This document shows positions 17,078-26,353 of a stretch of DNA of 64,000 bases, piece by piece; the stretch's first letter is position 1; each line of letters begins with the position of its first letter. Both the position numbers and the translations under genes were made by a program. The stretch lies in assembly GCF_004682055.1 (NCBI RefSeq), contig NZ_QUZU01000009.1, forward strand, positions 62,001-126,000, written 5' to 3'. The notes under the pieces are model-generated. The model worked only from the letters and a program-made list of their open reading frames with translations, searched no databases and had not been told where the DNA came from. This DNA comes from Pseudomonas kairouanensis (lineage in GTDB: Bacteria; Pseudomonadota; Gammaproteobacteria; Pseudomonadales; Pseudomonadaceae).

Positions 17078-19438
17078 TCAGTCTCCTGGCCGCCAGGAAT
17101 CATCCAGGCGGGGGCCGTTGGCAACGCAGTGCCAGCCGCCAGTGGCGTCGTTGAGTTGCTGGGCCGCATGCTGCAAATCCGCCGGCGTGCGGGTTTGGAT
17201 CAGGCGTGCAAGCTCGTCCAGATAGGAAGACGGATGACCAGCCAACTGAGCGTGCCACAGCAACTCGGCGGCTTGGGCAAGTACAAGTGTCTGTGCAGAA
17301 AACTGCTGTGCCAGGGCCTGATTGCCCAGGTCACTGCTGCTGCTGATCAGGCTCGGCAATTGCCGCAGGAAGGTTTGCAGGTGATCAACGATTCCTTCCA
17401 GGGACACGCTGGGGGACTGCACACCCAACAGCAAGCCGGTTTGCCCGTTGATCTGTCGCACGCCGCTGAACACCGCGTAGCCAATTTGCTGCTCTACCCG
17501 CAGGCGCTGGTAAAACGGACCCTGCAGCAGGTGCCCGAGCAATCGCCACGCGGCTTCATCTGCCAGGGTTTGGCTTGGCACCGGGCAAAACAGCAGCAGG
17601 GCGACCTCCTGGGAGTCGGTAATTACCTCGTGCCAGATGCGTTGGCTACCAAGGCTTGGGGGGCTGTGTTCGATACGTGAGGGTTGACCGGGCAGGCGGG
17701 CGGCCGCCGTTTTGATCGCGGCTTCAAGGGCGCTGGGAAAACCCAACCCGAGGCCCTGCCAGCATGCGTCAGCCCATGAGGCTTGACTGTTTGCTGGTGC
17801 AGATGCAACGCAGCGAGTGGGCAGTTCTTTAAGCAACTCGCGTATGGCAATCATGGGTGTCGACGCCTGGGGCGCCTGCTGCGTCTGGCTCAGGCTCAGG
17901 CAGTTAGCCAGCGCTTCCAGTATGGCTGGCATGGGTTCGTGCAGCCCGACCATTTTTACCTGCCAATCAGGGCCGATGGTTTCACACGACACGTCCACAC
18001 CCGCTTGGCGTGCCTGCTCGCGCAACGGTTGCAAGGCGCTTTCCAGGCCGGAGGGCGCAAACCGCCATTGCAGGTACAAGGCCCCTTCATCGCCCTCATT
18101 GGCCAAGGCTTGGCTGAAGGTCAGTGACGACACGTCCCTGCGCCCTCGTGAGCGATCCTGCGCAAAGGTGCGCAAGCCGCGGTGAGCGCTGGTCTGGCCG
18201 CGTATAAGACCTGCGCGTTCTTCCTTGGCCGGCGGGCGCAGGAACGGGTTATTCGGTGGTAGCTGCCAAGGGTGCTGGGAGGCTGGCAGATGCATGGCGT
18301 CGAGCATAGACCTGAGGGCAGCAACAGACTGTTCCGACAGATCTTCCTGATGACGGCGAGCCAATGCCAGGGCACCTTGGACCTGTTGCTGGCGAGCGGC
18401 CAACAGGGCGAACTCTTCTCGCAGTGAAGTCCAGTCACTGTGTGCGAAAAAGCCCAGCCAGTCGTACAACAAGGCCTGGATTTGTGTCGCCGGGTCGCCT
18501 TGGGCGCCCAGCGTCACGTCGATATCCAGCACCGCTTGCCCGGCGTAGTGATACACCACCGTCGCTTGCAGGGCCGTGGCCCATTCTCGTGCTTGCAGTT
18601 CGGCCAGCAGTCCGCCTGGCGCGCAGGCGTTCAACCAGGTGCAGAGGAACTCCAGGGCTTCAGGGGGCGCGTCACCGATGATGACTTGATGCAGGTGATT
18701 GTCGGCAAGGTGTTGATAGCCCTGTGTCTGATCGAGCATCAGCCTGGGGGGGGCGGCTTGTGGGCGCAGAGGGCCTGGGGTCAGCATCTGGCTGAACCCC
18801 TGTGCCAAGGCTTCTAGTGCTTGCAGTGACTGTGGGCCGGCAAGGCTCAAGGTCATCTGCCCGCTCTGGTAAAACTGCTGATGGAAACCCCGCAGGGCCC
18901 GCTGAAAGGCCTCACGCTCCACGGGCAGGCTGTCGCGGTTGCCCGCGTGGAAGCCCCTTAGCGGATGATCAACCGCTAGCCCTTCCAACAATTTGACCTG
19001 TTGCTGCGCCTTCGCGTCCTGGGACCAGGCGACAAACTCCGCATGCAGCACTTCGCGCTCGCGCAGTTGATCTTCCAGGGCCAGGCGGGGGTGGGTCAGC
19101 ATGTCGGCCAAACGCTGCAGCCCATCGGCAAACAGGGGCACCGGCAGTTCAAAGAAAAAGTCCGTGGTGCGTTCACGGGTGCTGGCATTGACCTGCCCAC
19201 CCTGGCGCTGCACGTAGGCCATCAACCCTTCGCCCGTAGGAAACCGTTCAGTTCCCAGAAACAGCAGATGCTCCAGAAAATGCGCCAGCCCCGGCCACGC
19301 CAACGGCACGTCATGGCTGCCGGCCGCCACCCGTAACTCAGCGGCGCAACGCTTCAAGCGTGGGGCATGACGCAGGGAAACCCGCAGGCCGTTGGCCAGG
19401 GTCAGGTGAACAGGATGAGGGTGGGCCGGCGCAGGCAT
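17078..19438 (-). CDS. pqqF: PqqF, M16-family zinc peptidase
   Basis: An insulinase-type (M16) protease thought to release the cross-linked Glu-Tyr unit from PqqA. The inverted zinc motif HFLEH is at residues 53-57, and the expected downstream glutamate region (LREREVLHAEF) follows. The size of 786 residues is normal for Pseudomonas PqqF. The start is taken as ATG 19438, with GGAAG 6 bases before it; the GTG at 19444 lies inside that ribosome site. A perfect inverted repeat covers the ribosome site. Adjacent to the dav genes on the same strand with a short gap. Confidence 0.92.
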   Translation of the reverse strand: MPAPAHPHPVHLTLANGLRVSLRHAPRLKRCAAELRVAAGSHDVPLAWPGLAHFLEHLLFLGTERFPTGEGLMAYVQRQGGQVNASTRERTTDFFFELPVPLFADGLQRLADMLTHPRLALEDQLREREVLHAEFVAWSQDAKAQQQVKLLEGLAVDHPLRGFHAGNRDSLPVEREAFQRALRGFHQQFYQSGQMTLSLAGPQSLQALEALAQGFSQMLTPGPLRPQAAPPRLMLDQTQGYQHLADNHLHQVIIGDAPPEALEFLCTWLNACAPGGLLAELQAREWATALQATVVYHYAGQAVLDIDVTLGAQGDPATQIQALLYDWLGFFAHSDWTSLREEFALLAARQQQVQGALALARRHQEDLSEQSVAALRSMLDAMHLPASQHPWQLPPNNPFLRPPAKEERAGLIRGQTSAHRGLRTFAQDRSRGRRDVSSLTFSQALANEGDEGALYLQWRFAPSGLESALQPLREQARQAGVDVSCETIGPDWQVKMVGLHEPMPAILEALANCLSLSQTQQAPQASTPMIAIRELLKELPTRCVASAPANSQASWADACWQGLGLGFPSALEAAIKTAAARLPGQPSRIEHSPPSLGSQRIWHEVITDSQEVALLLFCPVPSQTLADEAAWRLLGHLLQGPFYQRLRVEQQIGYAVFSGVRQINGQTGLLLGVQSPSVSLEGIVDHLQTFLRQLPSLISSSSDLGNQALAQQFSAQTLVLAQAAELLWHAQLAGHPSSYLDELARLIQTRTPADLQHAAQQLNDATGGWHCVANGPRLDDSWRPGD

Positions 19439-19440
19439 GG

Positions 19441-19465
19441 GCACTTCCGAAACGTAGGAAGTGCC
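19441..19465 (-). promoter_or_regulatory. Inverted repeat covering the pqqF ribosome-binding site
   Basis: GGCACTTCC and GGAAGTGCC, perfect 9-base arms with a 7-base loop, lie 2 bases upstream of the pqqF ATG. The right arm contains the Shine-Dalgarno GGAAG. Folding in mRNA would hide the site; it has no T-run, so it is not a simple terminator. Confidence 0.55.
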
Positions 19466-19486
19466 TATGCTAGCAAACCCATGGGG

Positions 19487-20281
19487 TCAGGGCTTGTGCA
19501 GCGCGCTGTACAGCTCGGGGCGACGGTCTTGCAGGTAGTGATTGGCAGCGCGCGCGTCGAGGATCGATTGGCGCTCCAGTGTGCCGACGATCAAGGCTTC
19601 ATCCAGACCGGCCTGGGCGATGCGCTGGCCGTTCGGCGCGGCAATGCTGCTTTGCCCGCAGTACTGAATCTCGCCTTCGTGCCCGCAGTAATTGGCGTAG
19701 GCCACATAGCATTGGTTTTCAAAAGCTCGCGCCCGCACGGTGACATCCGCCACAAAGTCGAACGGCACCATGTTGGCGGTGGGCACCAGGATCAGTTCGG
19801 CACCGGCCAGGGCCAGGCGACGGGTGTTTTCCGGGAACTCCAGGTCGTAGCAGATCAGCAAGCCCAGTTTCCAGCCGTTGAGTTCCACCACCGGGAAGTC
19901 ATCGCCTCCAGCACTGAACATCGAGCGATCCAGGTCGCCGAACAGGTGAGTCTTGCGGTAGTTGCACAGGCGCTGGCCCTGGGCATCGATCAACTGTACG
20001 GCGTTGTAGATCTGCCCATCCGCGGCCCGTTCCGGGTAGCCATACAGAATCGCCAGCCCGGCACTGCGGGCCAGTTCGGCAATGGCCTGGGATGACGGCC
20101 CCTCCTGCGTCTCGGCCAGGGCACCAACGGCCTCGGCGCCAATGTTGTAGCCGCTGAGGAACATCTCCGGCAGCACCAGCACATCGGCACCGGACGCCTC
20201 ATGCGCCAACTGAAGCAGGCGCTTGAGGTTGCCGGCCACATCCAGCGGCAGCGGTGGGCATTGGTACAGGGCCACACGCAT
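19487..20281 (-). CDS. davA: 5-aminovaleramidase (nitrilase family)
   Basis: A carbon-nitrogen hydrolase that converts 5-aminovaleramide, the DavB product, to 5-aminovalerate and ammonia in the lysine degradation route of Pseudomonas. The 264-residue protein has the nitrilase triad: Glu39 in PEMFLSGYN, Lys110 in YRKTHLFG, and Cys144 in LICYDLEFPEN. The ATG at 20281 (MRVALYQC) is the family start; a longer frame upstream overlaps davB and is not credible. davB ends 10 bases upstream, so the pair forms an operon. Confidence 0.88.
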   Translation of the reverse strand: MRVALYQCPPLPLDVAGNLKRLLQLAHEASGADVLVLPEMFLSGYNIGAEAVGALAETQEGPSSQAIAELARSAGLAILYGYPERAADGQIYNAVQLIDAQGQRLCNYRKTHLFGDLDRSMFSAGGDDFPVVELNGWKLGLLICYDLEFPENTRRLALAGAELILVPTANMVPFDFVADVTVRARAFENQCYVAYANYCGHEGEIQYCGQSSIAAPNGQRIAQAGLDEALIVGTLERQSILDARAANHYLQDRRPELYSALHKP

Positions 20282-20291
20282 GGTCAACTCC

Positions 20292-21983
20292 TTACTCGGC
20301 CAGGGCGATGGGGCCGATTTCATCGAACACATCGCCCGGGCCTGGGTTCTCTGGGTGGGTACTGCCACCGAAGTGGGTCATGATGCCCCATACCGCATTC
20401 AGCGAGGTCTGTACCGCGCCTTCTACCCAGGCTGGGGTCCAGGAAACGTCGTCGCCTGCGATAAAAATCCCACGCTGTTCGGCGGGCATGTCCTTCTGCA
20501 TGAAGTGCGCATACATACGCTGGTTGTAGCGATAGTGGCCCGGCAGCGCGCCTTTGAATGCCCCGAGGAAATGCGGGTCGGCTTCCCAGGAAACGGTGAT
20601 CGGGTCGCCGATGATGCGTGCCTTGATGTCGACCTTCGGGTAGATCTTTTTCAAAGCATCCAGCGCCAGTTTCACGCGCTTGTCGATGGGCTGCGGGAGC
20701 ATTTTCAGTGCGTCACTCATCCACGAGTAAGACAGGCAAATCACCCCAGGCTTGTCGTCACCGTTATCGAACAGGTACGTGCCACGGGTCAGGCGGTCGG
20801 TGAGGGTCATGCTCATCAGGTCGCGGCCGGTTTGCGGGTCTTTGTCTTTCCAGAACGGGCGGTCGACCATCACGAACGTCTTGGAGGACTGCATGTAGCG
20901 CGTGCGGTCCAGGGCCATCCACATTTTTTGCGAGAACAGGGTTTCGTCGCACTCGATCTGGGTGGTCAGCAGCCAGCTTTGGCAGGTGGTGAGCACGGCG
21001 GCGTATTCACGGGTATCGCCGTAGTTGTCTGTGACGGCAAAGCGGCCGTCGGCAGCATGGGCGATGCGTTTGACCCCGGCCCTTGGCGCACCACGGTGCA
21101 ACGAGCTAAGGCTGGTCCCGGCCGGCCAATGGGCGCAACGCTGGGGCACATGGCGCCAGATGCCCATGGGCACCTGTGCCACACCGCCGACGACCAGATG
21201 CTGATGGTCGTCGCAGTTGGTCATCACCACGCGGAAGATTTCCAGCATCGAGTTGGGGAAGTCCGAATCCCAGCCGCCAGTACCGAAACCCACCTGGCCG
21301 AAGACTTCGCGGTGCAGGAATGACAGTTTGGCGAACGCCTTGGAGGTGGCGACAAAGTCGTAGAAGGTGCGGTCGTCCCACAGGGGCACCAGTTTGTTCC
21401 ACAGCACCTTGAGGCGTGGTACGTCGCGGTCACGGATGGCTTGCTGGATATCGCCGAACTGCGAGCCCGCTTCCAGGGCATCGGCCCAGGCGTCGGCCAC
21501 TTCCTGGAACAGTGCCGGCAAATCGGAGAGTTTCTGTGCGTAATGGGTCTGCCCTTCGAGGTCGATCACCGTGCTGCCGGAGGCCGGGGTCAGTGGGTTG
21601 GGGAACGGCTTGGTCTCCAGGCCAAGCTTGTCGACATAGTGGTAGAACGCAGTGGATGACACCGGAAAACGCATGCCCCCCAGCTCGGCGATGATGCCTT
21701 CAGCGCCCTCAAAAGCCTGGGAGCGCAGGCGGCCACCCATTTTCGAGGCCTCGTACACCACCGGCTTGAGGCCCAGCTTCATCAGCTCATAGGCGGCCAC
21801 CAAACCGGCGATCCCAGCACCCACTATCGCGACTTCGGCGCCATGGTGGGCGGCGGGGATACTGCCCAGGCCTGCCGGGTGCTCGATCCAGTCATCAAAG
21901 GCAAACGGAAAATCCGGGCCAAAGACAGTGATGGGTTTTTTGCCGTCTGCAGGGTGGCGATTGTTTTTATTGAACGTGTTCAT
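20292..21983 (-). CDS. davB: L-lysine 2-monooxygenase (flavin amine oxidase family)
   Basis: A FAD enzyme that oxidatively decarboxylates L-lysine to 5-aminovaleramide. It has 563 residues, with the dinucleotide-binding motif VAIVGAGIAGLVAAYELM near residue 50 and the amine-oxidase segment GGRLRSQ. The C-terminal FIAGDDVSWTPAWVEGAV is the second FAD contact. The sequence is very close to my memory of P. putida DavB, and davA directly downstream supports the call. Tryptophan 2-monooxygenase is the related alternative; the partner amidase here argues for lysine. Confidence 0.88.
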   Translation of the reverse strand: MNTFNKNNRHPADGKKPITVFGPDFPFAFDDWIEHPAGLGSIPAAHHGAEVAIVGAGIAGLVAAYELMKLGLKPVVYEASKMGGRLRSQAFEGAEGIIAELGGMRFPVSSTAFYHYVDKLGLETKPFPNPLTPASGSTVIDLEGQTHYAQKLSDLPALFQEVADAWADALEAGSQFGDIQQAIRDRDVPRLKVLWNKLVPLWDDRTFYDFVATSKAFAKLSFLHREVFGQVGFGTGGWDSDFPNSMLEIFRVVMTNCDDHQHLVVGGVAQVPMGIWRHVPQRCAHWPAGTSLSSLHRGAPRAGVKRIAHAADGRFAVTDNYGDTREYAAVLTTCQSWLLTTQIECDETLFSQKMWMALDRTRYMQSSKTFVMVDRPFWKDKDPQTGRDLMSMTLTDRLTRGTYLFDNGDDKPGVICLSYSWMSDALKMLPQPIDKRVKLALDALKKIYPKVDIKARIIGDPITVSWEADPHFLGAFKGALPGHYRYNQRMYAHFMQKDMPAEQRGIFIAGDDVSWTPAWVEGAVQTSLNAVWGIMTHFGGSTHPENPGPGDVFDEIGPIALAE

Positions 21984-22129
21984 GGCTGACCTTGCTGGAT
22001 ACCCGGCGGGGCATGACCCGCTGAGTATAGGAAAAGATGGCAGCCAGTTTAGGGAGCGTAGGGTTCGTTAATAAGACGCAAAGTGTCGTCGGATTGAATT
22101 GTTTTAAGTCAATGTGACGAACTTGGTGG

Positions 22130-22600
22130 TCACACTGGCTGACCGCGATCCAATTTGTTACTGAGGATGATCGAGGTGGTGGTCTTTTCCACGCCGTCGA
22201 CACTGCCGATCTGGTCCAATAATTGATCGAGCTGTTCCGGCGAATCGGTGCGCAGCCAGGCCACGTAGTCGAACTCGCCGCTTACTGCGCATAGCTGTTG
22301 AACCTGGGCCATCGCACTGAGTCTGCGCAACACCTCTTTGCCGGAGCGTGCTTGCACAGTGATCCCTACGTAGGCCTGCAAACCGCCGTCGACCACGCGT
22401 TGGCCGAGTCGTACACCATAACCCGTGATCACCTGGGTTTTCTCCAGCCGGGCCAGGCGCGACGTTACCGTGGTGCGTGCGATCCCCAACTGCCGCGCCA
22501 GCATGGCGACACTTTCTCGGGCGTTGATCTGCAAGGCGGCGATCAGTTGGCGGTCGATTTCATCTAGGGCAGGCAAGGGAAGCTCCGGTGCGGGCGGCAA
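22130..22600 (-). CDS. Lrp/AsnC-family regulator
   Basis: A 156-residue Lrp-type regulator. It has an N-terminal HTH (LDEIDRQLIAALQINARESV then LGIARTTVTSRLARLE) and a C-terminal RAM ligand domain. It is transcribed toward davB-davA, 146 bases upstream. Amino-acid-responsive Lrp proteins often control adjacent catabolic genes, so lysine or its products could be the effector; that is inference. Confidence 0.88.
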   Translation of the reverse strand: MPPAPELPLPALDEIDRQLIAALQINARESVAMLARQLGIARTTVTSRLARLEKTQVITGYGVRLGQRVVDGGLQAYVGITVQARSGKEVLRRLSAMAQVQQLCAVSGEFDYVAWLRTDSPEQLDQLLDQIGSVDGVEKTTTSIILSNKLDRGQPV

Positions 22601-22612
22601 TAGGGAGGCATG

Positions 22613-23482
22613 TTACAGGCTTGGGTCGGCCAGCAGGCAGCGGGCAAACAGTTGCGGCACCGGCAAGCAGCGTTGGCTGTAGCGACTGAGCAAGATGATT
22701 TCACGGTAAAACGTCAGCTTGCCCAGCGGGATAATTCTTACCTTGGCCGGGTGTTCAAGCCACAGGCCTGCCTGGGGAATCAGCGACACACCCAGGCCAC
22801 ATTCGACCATCTTGACGATGGCTTCCAGCTCATCCAGCTCCAGCGCAACCTGCACATCGAGCTTTTGCTCACGCAAGAACCGGCTCACCAGCCGACCGCC
22901 AAACGAAGCGCGGTCGTAGCGTACGTGGGGTTGCGTACTGATTAGGTGCAAAGGGTCATCGCCCGCCAGTGTGTGCGGCACGATCAGCACAAACGGCTCA
23001 TTGCGCAATACCTGCACATGCAGCTCCTTGGGCAGGTCAAAAGGCGGCCGGATGATGATTGCCGAGTCCAGTTCACCGGCGTCCACCTGGCTCAACAGCT
23101 CCAGGGACACCCCCGGCACCAGCTTGCACTCCACCGCCGGCGCGGCCTGGTGTAAGCGCAGCAAGGCCTGGGGCAGCAGACCAGTTTGCGCGGTGCCGAT
23201 GGCGCCGACTTTCAGCTCGCCCCGGTATTCATTGGCCTCCACCGGCACCGCCATGCGGTTGAAGGTCTCCAGAATCTCCTTGGCCAATGGCAACGCACGC
23301 AAGCCAGCAGCATTCAGCGTGGCCTGACGCCCGGTACGGTCGAACAACTGCACGCCGAGGGCCTGCTCCAACTGCCGGATCTGTGCACTTACCGCCGACT
23401 GCGTCAGCCCGATATGCATACCCGCCGCCGCGAACGTACCGTGGCGGGTTACCGCGATAAAGGTCTTCAATTCCCGCAGCAT
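22613..23482 (-). CDS. LysR-family regulator divergent from the VOC gene
   Basis: A 289-residue LysR-type regulator: HTH at MLRELKTFIAVTRHGTFAAA and LTQSAVSAQIRQLEQALGV, then a periplasmic-binding-like domain. It is divergent from the VOC-family gene at 23595. A palindrome (CGATTAATCG) lies between them, 8 bases upstream of its start. The target and inducer are unknown. It ends 12 bases from the Lrp gene on the same strand. Confidence 0.88.
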   Translation of the reverse strand: MLRELKTFIAVTRHGTFAAAGMHIGLTQSAVSAQIRQLEQALGVQLFDRTGRQATLNAAGLRALPLAKEILETFNRMAVPVEANEYRGELKVGAIGTAQTGLLPQALLRLHQAAPAVECKLVPGVSLELLSQVDAGELDSAIIIRPPFDLPKELHVQVLRNEPFVLIVPHTLAGDDPLHLISTQPHVRYDRASFGGRLVSRFLREQKLDVQVALELDELEAIVKMVECGLGVSLIPQAGLWLEHPAKVRIIPLGKLTFYREIILLSRYSQRCLPVPQLFARCLLADPSL

Positions 23483-23490
23483 GGACGTCT

Positions 23491-23500
23491 CGATTAATCG
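23491..23500. promoter_or_regulatory. Palindrome in LysR/VOC divergent region
   Basis: CGATTAATCG is a perfect 10-base palindrome with an AT core, in the 112-base divergent intergenic region. It is a plausible LysR operator (autoregulation and activation of the VOC gene). Confidence 0.45.
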
Positions 23501-23594
23501 AAATAATTTGAGCTCGGCGCAAAAACTATCGTCTTTTCATCGCTGAGAGCAAGGCTAAACTCGATGCACTTAACGCCCCTAGAGGTTTGACCTG

Positions 23595-24020
23595 ATGACA
23601 CTCGCGCCCTTCCACCTGGCAATCCCGGTATACGACCTGGCCGCTGCGCGGCATTTCTATGGTGAAGTCTTCGGTCTGGAAGAGGGCCGTTCCAGCGACC
23701 ATTGGGTCGATTTCAACTTCTTCGGCCATCAGTTGGTGATCCACGAACACCCCAAAACTGCTTCCCAGGACTCGGCCCATACCAACGCAGTCGATGGCCA
23801 CGACGTGCCGGTTCCGCATTTCGGCGTGGTACTGGGCTGGGACGATTGGCATGCACTGGCCGAACGCCTGCAAGCGCGGGACACGAAGTTTGTGCTGGAA
23901 CCGCATATTCGGTTCCAGGGCCAAGTGGGGGAGCAGGCGACGTTGTTTCTGTTTGATCCCTGTGGGAATGCGCTGGAGTTCAAGGCGTTCAGGGATATTG
24001 GGCAGTTGTTTGCGAAGTAA
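23595..24020 (+). CDS. VOC-family (glyoxalase/dioxygenase superfamily) protein
   Basis: A 141-residue vicinal-oxygen-chelate protein. It begins [19 protein letters not shown], with a His near the N-terminus, and ends with [16 protein letters not shown], whose Glu is the usual final metal ligand. [20 protein letters not shown] is the repeat of the first motif. It is probably a small metal-dependent lyase or dioxygenase; the substrate is unknown. It is likely controlled by the divergent LysR gene. This is the last core-like gene before the AT-richer glycan cluster; the 291 bases after it hold no gene I can support. Confidence 0.85.
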   Translation: MTLAPFHLAIPVYDLAAARHFYGEVFGLEEGRSSDHWVDFNFFGHQLVIHEHPKTASQDSAHTNAVDGHDVPVPHFGVVLGWDDWHALAERLQARDTKFVLEPHIRFQGQVGEQATLFLFDPCGNALEFKAFRDIGQLFAK

Positions 24021-24311
24021 CGTTTTAGGTCATCTGTGAGCAATTGGGCGATGTTAAGTCATCCCAAAATTGAGGGTGGGTCTACCTGGCTCATTCTGAT
24101 TCGTTTTGAGAGCCCTATGGGGCCACCTTCCTCTTGAGCGGGCTGTCCTGGCCTGCCTTAGCGAGCACAAAGTGCGCAGTGATGGAATTTGGTAGTCCAT
24201 GTCTGCGTGCTAACGCCCGCGCCAGCCAAAGCTGTCGCTAGCTCGAATATTTGGATATGCTGGGCAATTAGTATTTTCTTGTTCTCTGTGGATCGGGCAG
24301 GTAGAGGGTCT

Positions 24312-25478
24312 ATGAAGATCGCTGTTGCGGGGTTGGGATATGTTGGTTTGTCCAATGCAATACTGTTGGCCCAGCACAATGAAGTGGTTGCGTTAGATAT
24401 AAATGAACAAAAGGTGGCGCTGGTTAATGCTGGAAAGTCGCCAATAGTAGATAAGGATATTGAAGAATTTTTACGCAGCAAACACTTAAATCTACTCGCG
24501 ACCTTGGACAAGCAGCGGGCCTACGAGCACGCCGACTTTGTTGTCGTTGCAACCCCGACAGACTATAACCCTGATACAAACTGTTTTGATACAGCTTCGG
24601 TAGAGTCCGCCGTTGTTGATGTGCTGAAGATTAACCCGCAAGCGGTGATTATCATCAAATCAACAGTGCCCGTCGGTTACACGGAAAAACTCAAAAGTAG
24701 ACTGGGCACTTCCCGCCTGATTTTTTCGCCAGAGTTTTTACGAGAAGGAAGTGCGCTGCATGACAACCTTCATCCATCGCGGATCATTATCGGCGAGCAG
24801 TCTATGCCAGCGAAAATATTCGCGGGGCTGTTGGTTCAGGGGGCACGCAAGGAAAACATTGATGTTCTGTTTACGGGAAGCGTAGAAGCCGAAGCAATAA
24901 AATTGTTTTCCAATACCCATTTGGCGATGCGAGTGGCGTTCTTTAATGAGCTAGACACTTATTGCGAGATTCATGGCTTGACAGCACGGCAAGTGATTGA
25001 AGGTGTTTGTCTGGATCCTCGTATTGGCAGTCATTACAACAATCCCTCGTTTGGCTACGGAGGGTACTGCCTGCCCAAAGATACACGCCAATTATTGGCG
25101 AATTTTGGCGATGATCATCAGCGGCTAATCACTGCCACAGTCGCCTCAAACACCACTCGGATGGAGTTTGTTGTCGCGGCGGTCATGAAGCGCCGTCCCC
25201 AGGTGGTCGGCGTGTATCGCCTGACAATGAAGACAGGTTCCGATAATTTCAGAGCATCCGCTATCCAAGGCGTGATGTCGATGCTCGCGGCGCAAGGCGT
25301 TGATATTATCATCTATGAACCGGAGTGGGCAGGTAGCACCTATGATGGGTTTGCAACCACTACAAACGTTGCCGAATTCAAAGAGCGAGCAGATATCATT
25401 ATTGCAAATCGCATGGCTGACGAATTGAATGACGTGCTTGAGAAAGTTTACACTCGAGATGTATTTCATAATAATTAA
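24312..25478 (+). CDS. ugd: Nucleotide-sugar dehydrogenase (UDP-glucose 6-dehydrogenase-like)
   Basis: An NAD-dependent four-electron dehydrogenase that makes a UDP-uronic acid, most likely UDP-glucuronate. The Rossmann motif is [20 protein letters not shown], the central domain has [16 protein letters not shown] and SPEFLREG, and [12 protein letters not shown] contains the catalytic Cys. It has 388 residues from ATG 24312. It is the first gene of the glycan cluster. Codon use is clearly more AT-rich than in the flanking core genes, which suggests acquisition by transfer. GDP-mannose dehydrogenase is the less likely alternative. Confidence 0.88.
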   Translation: MKIAVAGLGYVGLSNAILLAQHNEVVALDINEQKVALVNAGKSPIVDKDIEEFLRSKHLNLLATLDKQRAYEHADFVVVATPTDYNPDTNCFDTASVESAVVDVLKINPQAVIIIKSTVPVGYTEKLKSRLGTSRLIFSPEFLREGSALHDNLHPSRIIIGEQSMPAKIFAGLLVQGARKENIDVLFTGSVEAEAIKLFSNTHLAMRVAFFNELDTYCEIHGLTARQVIEGVCLDPRIGSHYNNPSFGYGGYCLPKDTRQLLANFGDDHQRLITATVASNTTRMEFVVAAVMKRRPQVVGVYRLTMKTGSDNFRASAIQGVMSMLAAQGVDIIIYEPEWAGSTYDGFATTTNVAEFKERADIIIANRMADELNDVLEKVYTRDVFHNN

Positions 25479-25489
25479 TGGTGGAACCC

Positions 25490-26353
25490 ATGAGTAAAAT
25501 ACTGGTTACTGGTGGTGCGGGTTTTATCGGAAGCACGCTTTGCGAAAAGCTGGTGCAGAATCCGAATAATGAAGTTTGGTCATTGGATGATTACTCAACC
25601 GGATCAGAAGATAACCATGTGTCGGGTGTGTCGTATATCAAAGGCAGCACGCACGATGTCGCTCAACTTATTAATTTTTCCCCGGATTTTATTTACCATT
25701 TGGGTGAATATTCCCGTGTGGAACAAAGCTTTGATGATATTGAAAAGGTTTGGGCGTCTAATAAAGATGGCACCTTCGCGGTTCTGCAATTTTGTCGGTC
25801 GACTGGGGCCAAGCTGATTTACGCGGGGAGCAGCACAAAATTTGGTGATGGAGGGCTTGGGAGAAGCCAAAGCCCCTATGGCTGGACCAAGGCCAGCAAT
25901 ACCGAGTTAGTTGAAAACTACGGGGCCTGGTTCAATATTCCCTACGCGATTGTTTATTTTTATAACGCTTACGGACCACGTGAGATTTCAACAGGCAAGT
26001 ACGCGACCCTGATTGCCTTATTTAAAGAAAAACTCAAAAAAGGTGAGGCGCTGACGGTTGTAAGTCCTGGCGCACAAAAAAGAAACTTTACGCATGTTGA
26101 CGATATCGTGAGCGGGCTTGTGCTCGTGGGTGAGAACGGCTACGGCGATGAATATGGAATCGGCAACCCGGAGACCTTCAGCATTTTGGAGGTGGCTCAA
26201 TTGTTTGGCGATAATATTGTGATGCTGCCGGAACGCAAAGGAAATCGAATGGTTGCCGACGTAATGACGGCCAAGACCCACGCACTGGGTTGGCGCCCGA
26301 GTATTTCACTGGCTGAGCACATCAAAGCCTTTAAAGAGAGTCTGGTTAAATGA
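25490..26353 (+). CDS. NAD-dependent sugar epimerase/dehydratase (extended SDR)
   Basis: This 287-residue protein has the extended-SDR Rossmann motif VTGGAGFIGSTLCEKL at the N-terminus. The active site corresponds to the S(S)..Y..K pattern: GSSTKFGDG, then YGWTKASNTE. FYNAYGPRE and RNFTHVDDI are typical of UDP-sugar epimerases and decarboxylases. It probably converts the product of the dehydrogenase upstream. The ATG at 25490 follows GGTGGA; a possible ATG at 25478 overlaps the previous stop. The last bases overlap the next gene as ATGA. Confidence 0.85.
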   Translation: MSKILVTGGAGFIGSTLCEKLVQNPNNEVWSLDDYSTGSEDNHVSGVSYIKGSTHDVAQLINFSPDFIYHLGEYSRVEQSFDDIEKVWASNKDGTFAVLQFCRSTGAKLIYAGSSTKFGDGGLGRSQSPYGWTKASNTELVENYGAWFNIPYAIVYFYNAYGPREISTGKYATLIALFKEKLKKGEALTVVSPGAQKRNFTHVDDIVSGLVLVGENGYGDEYGIGNPETFSILEVAQLFGDNIVMLPERKGNRMVADVMTAKTHALGWRPSISLAEHIKAFKESLVK

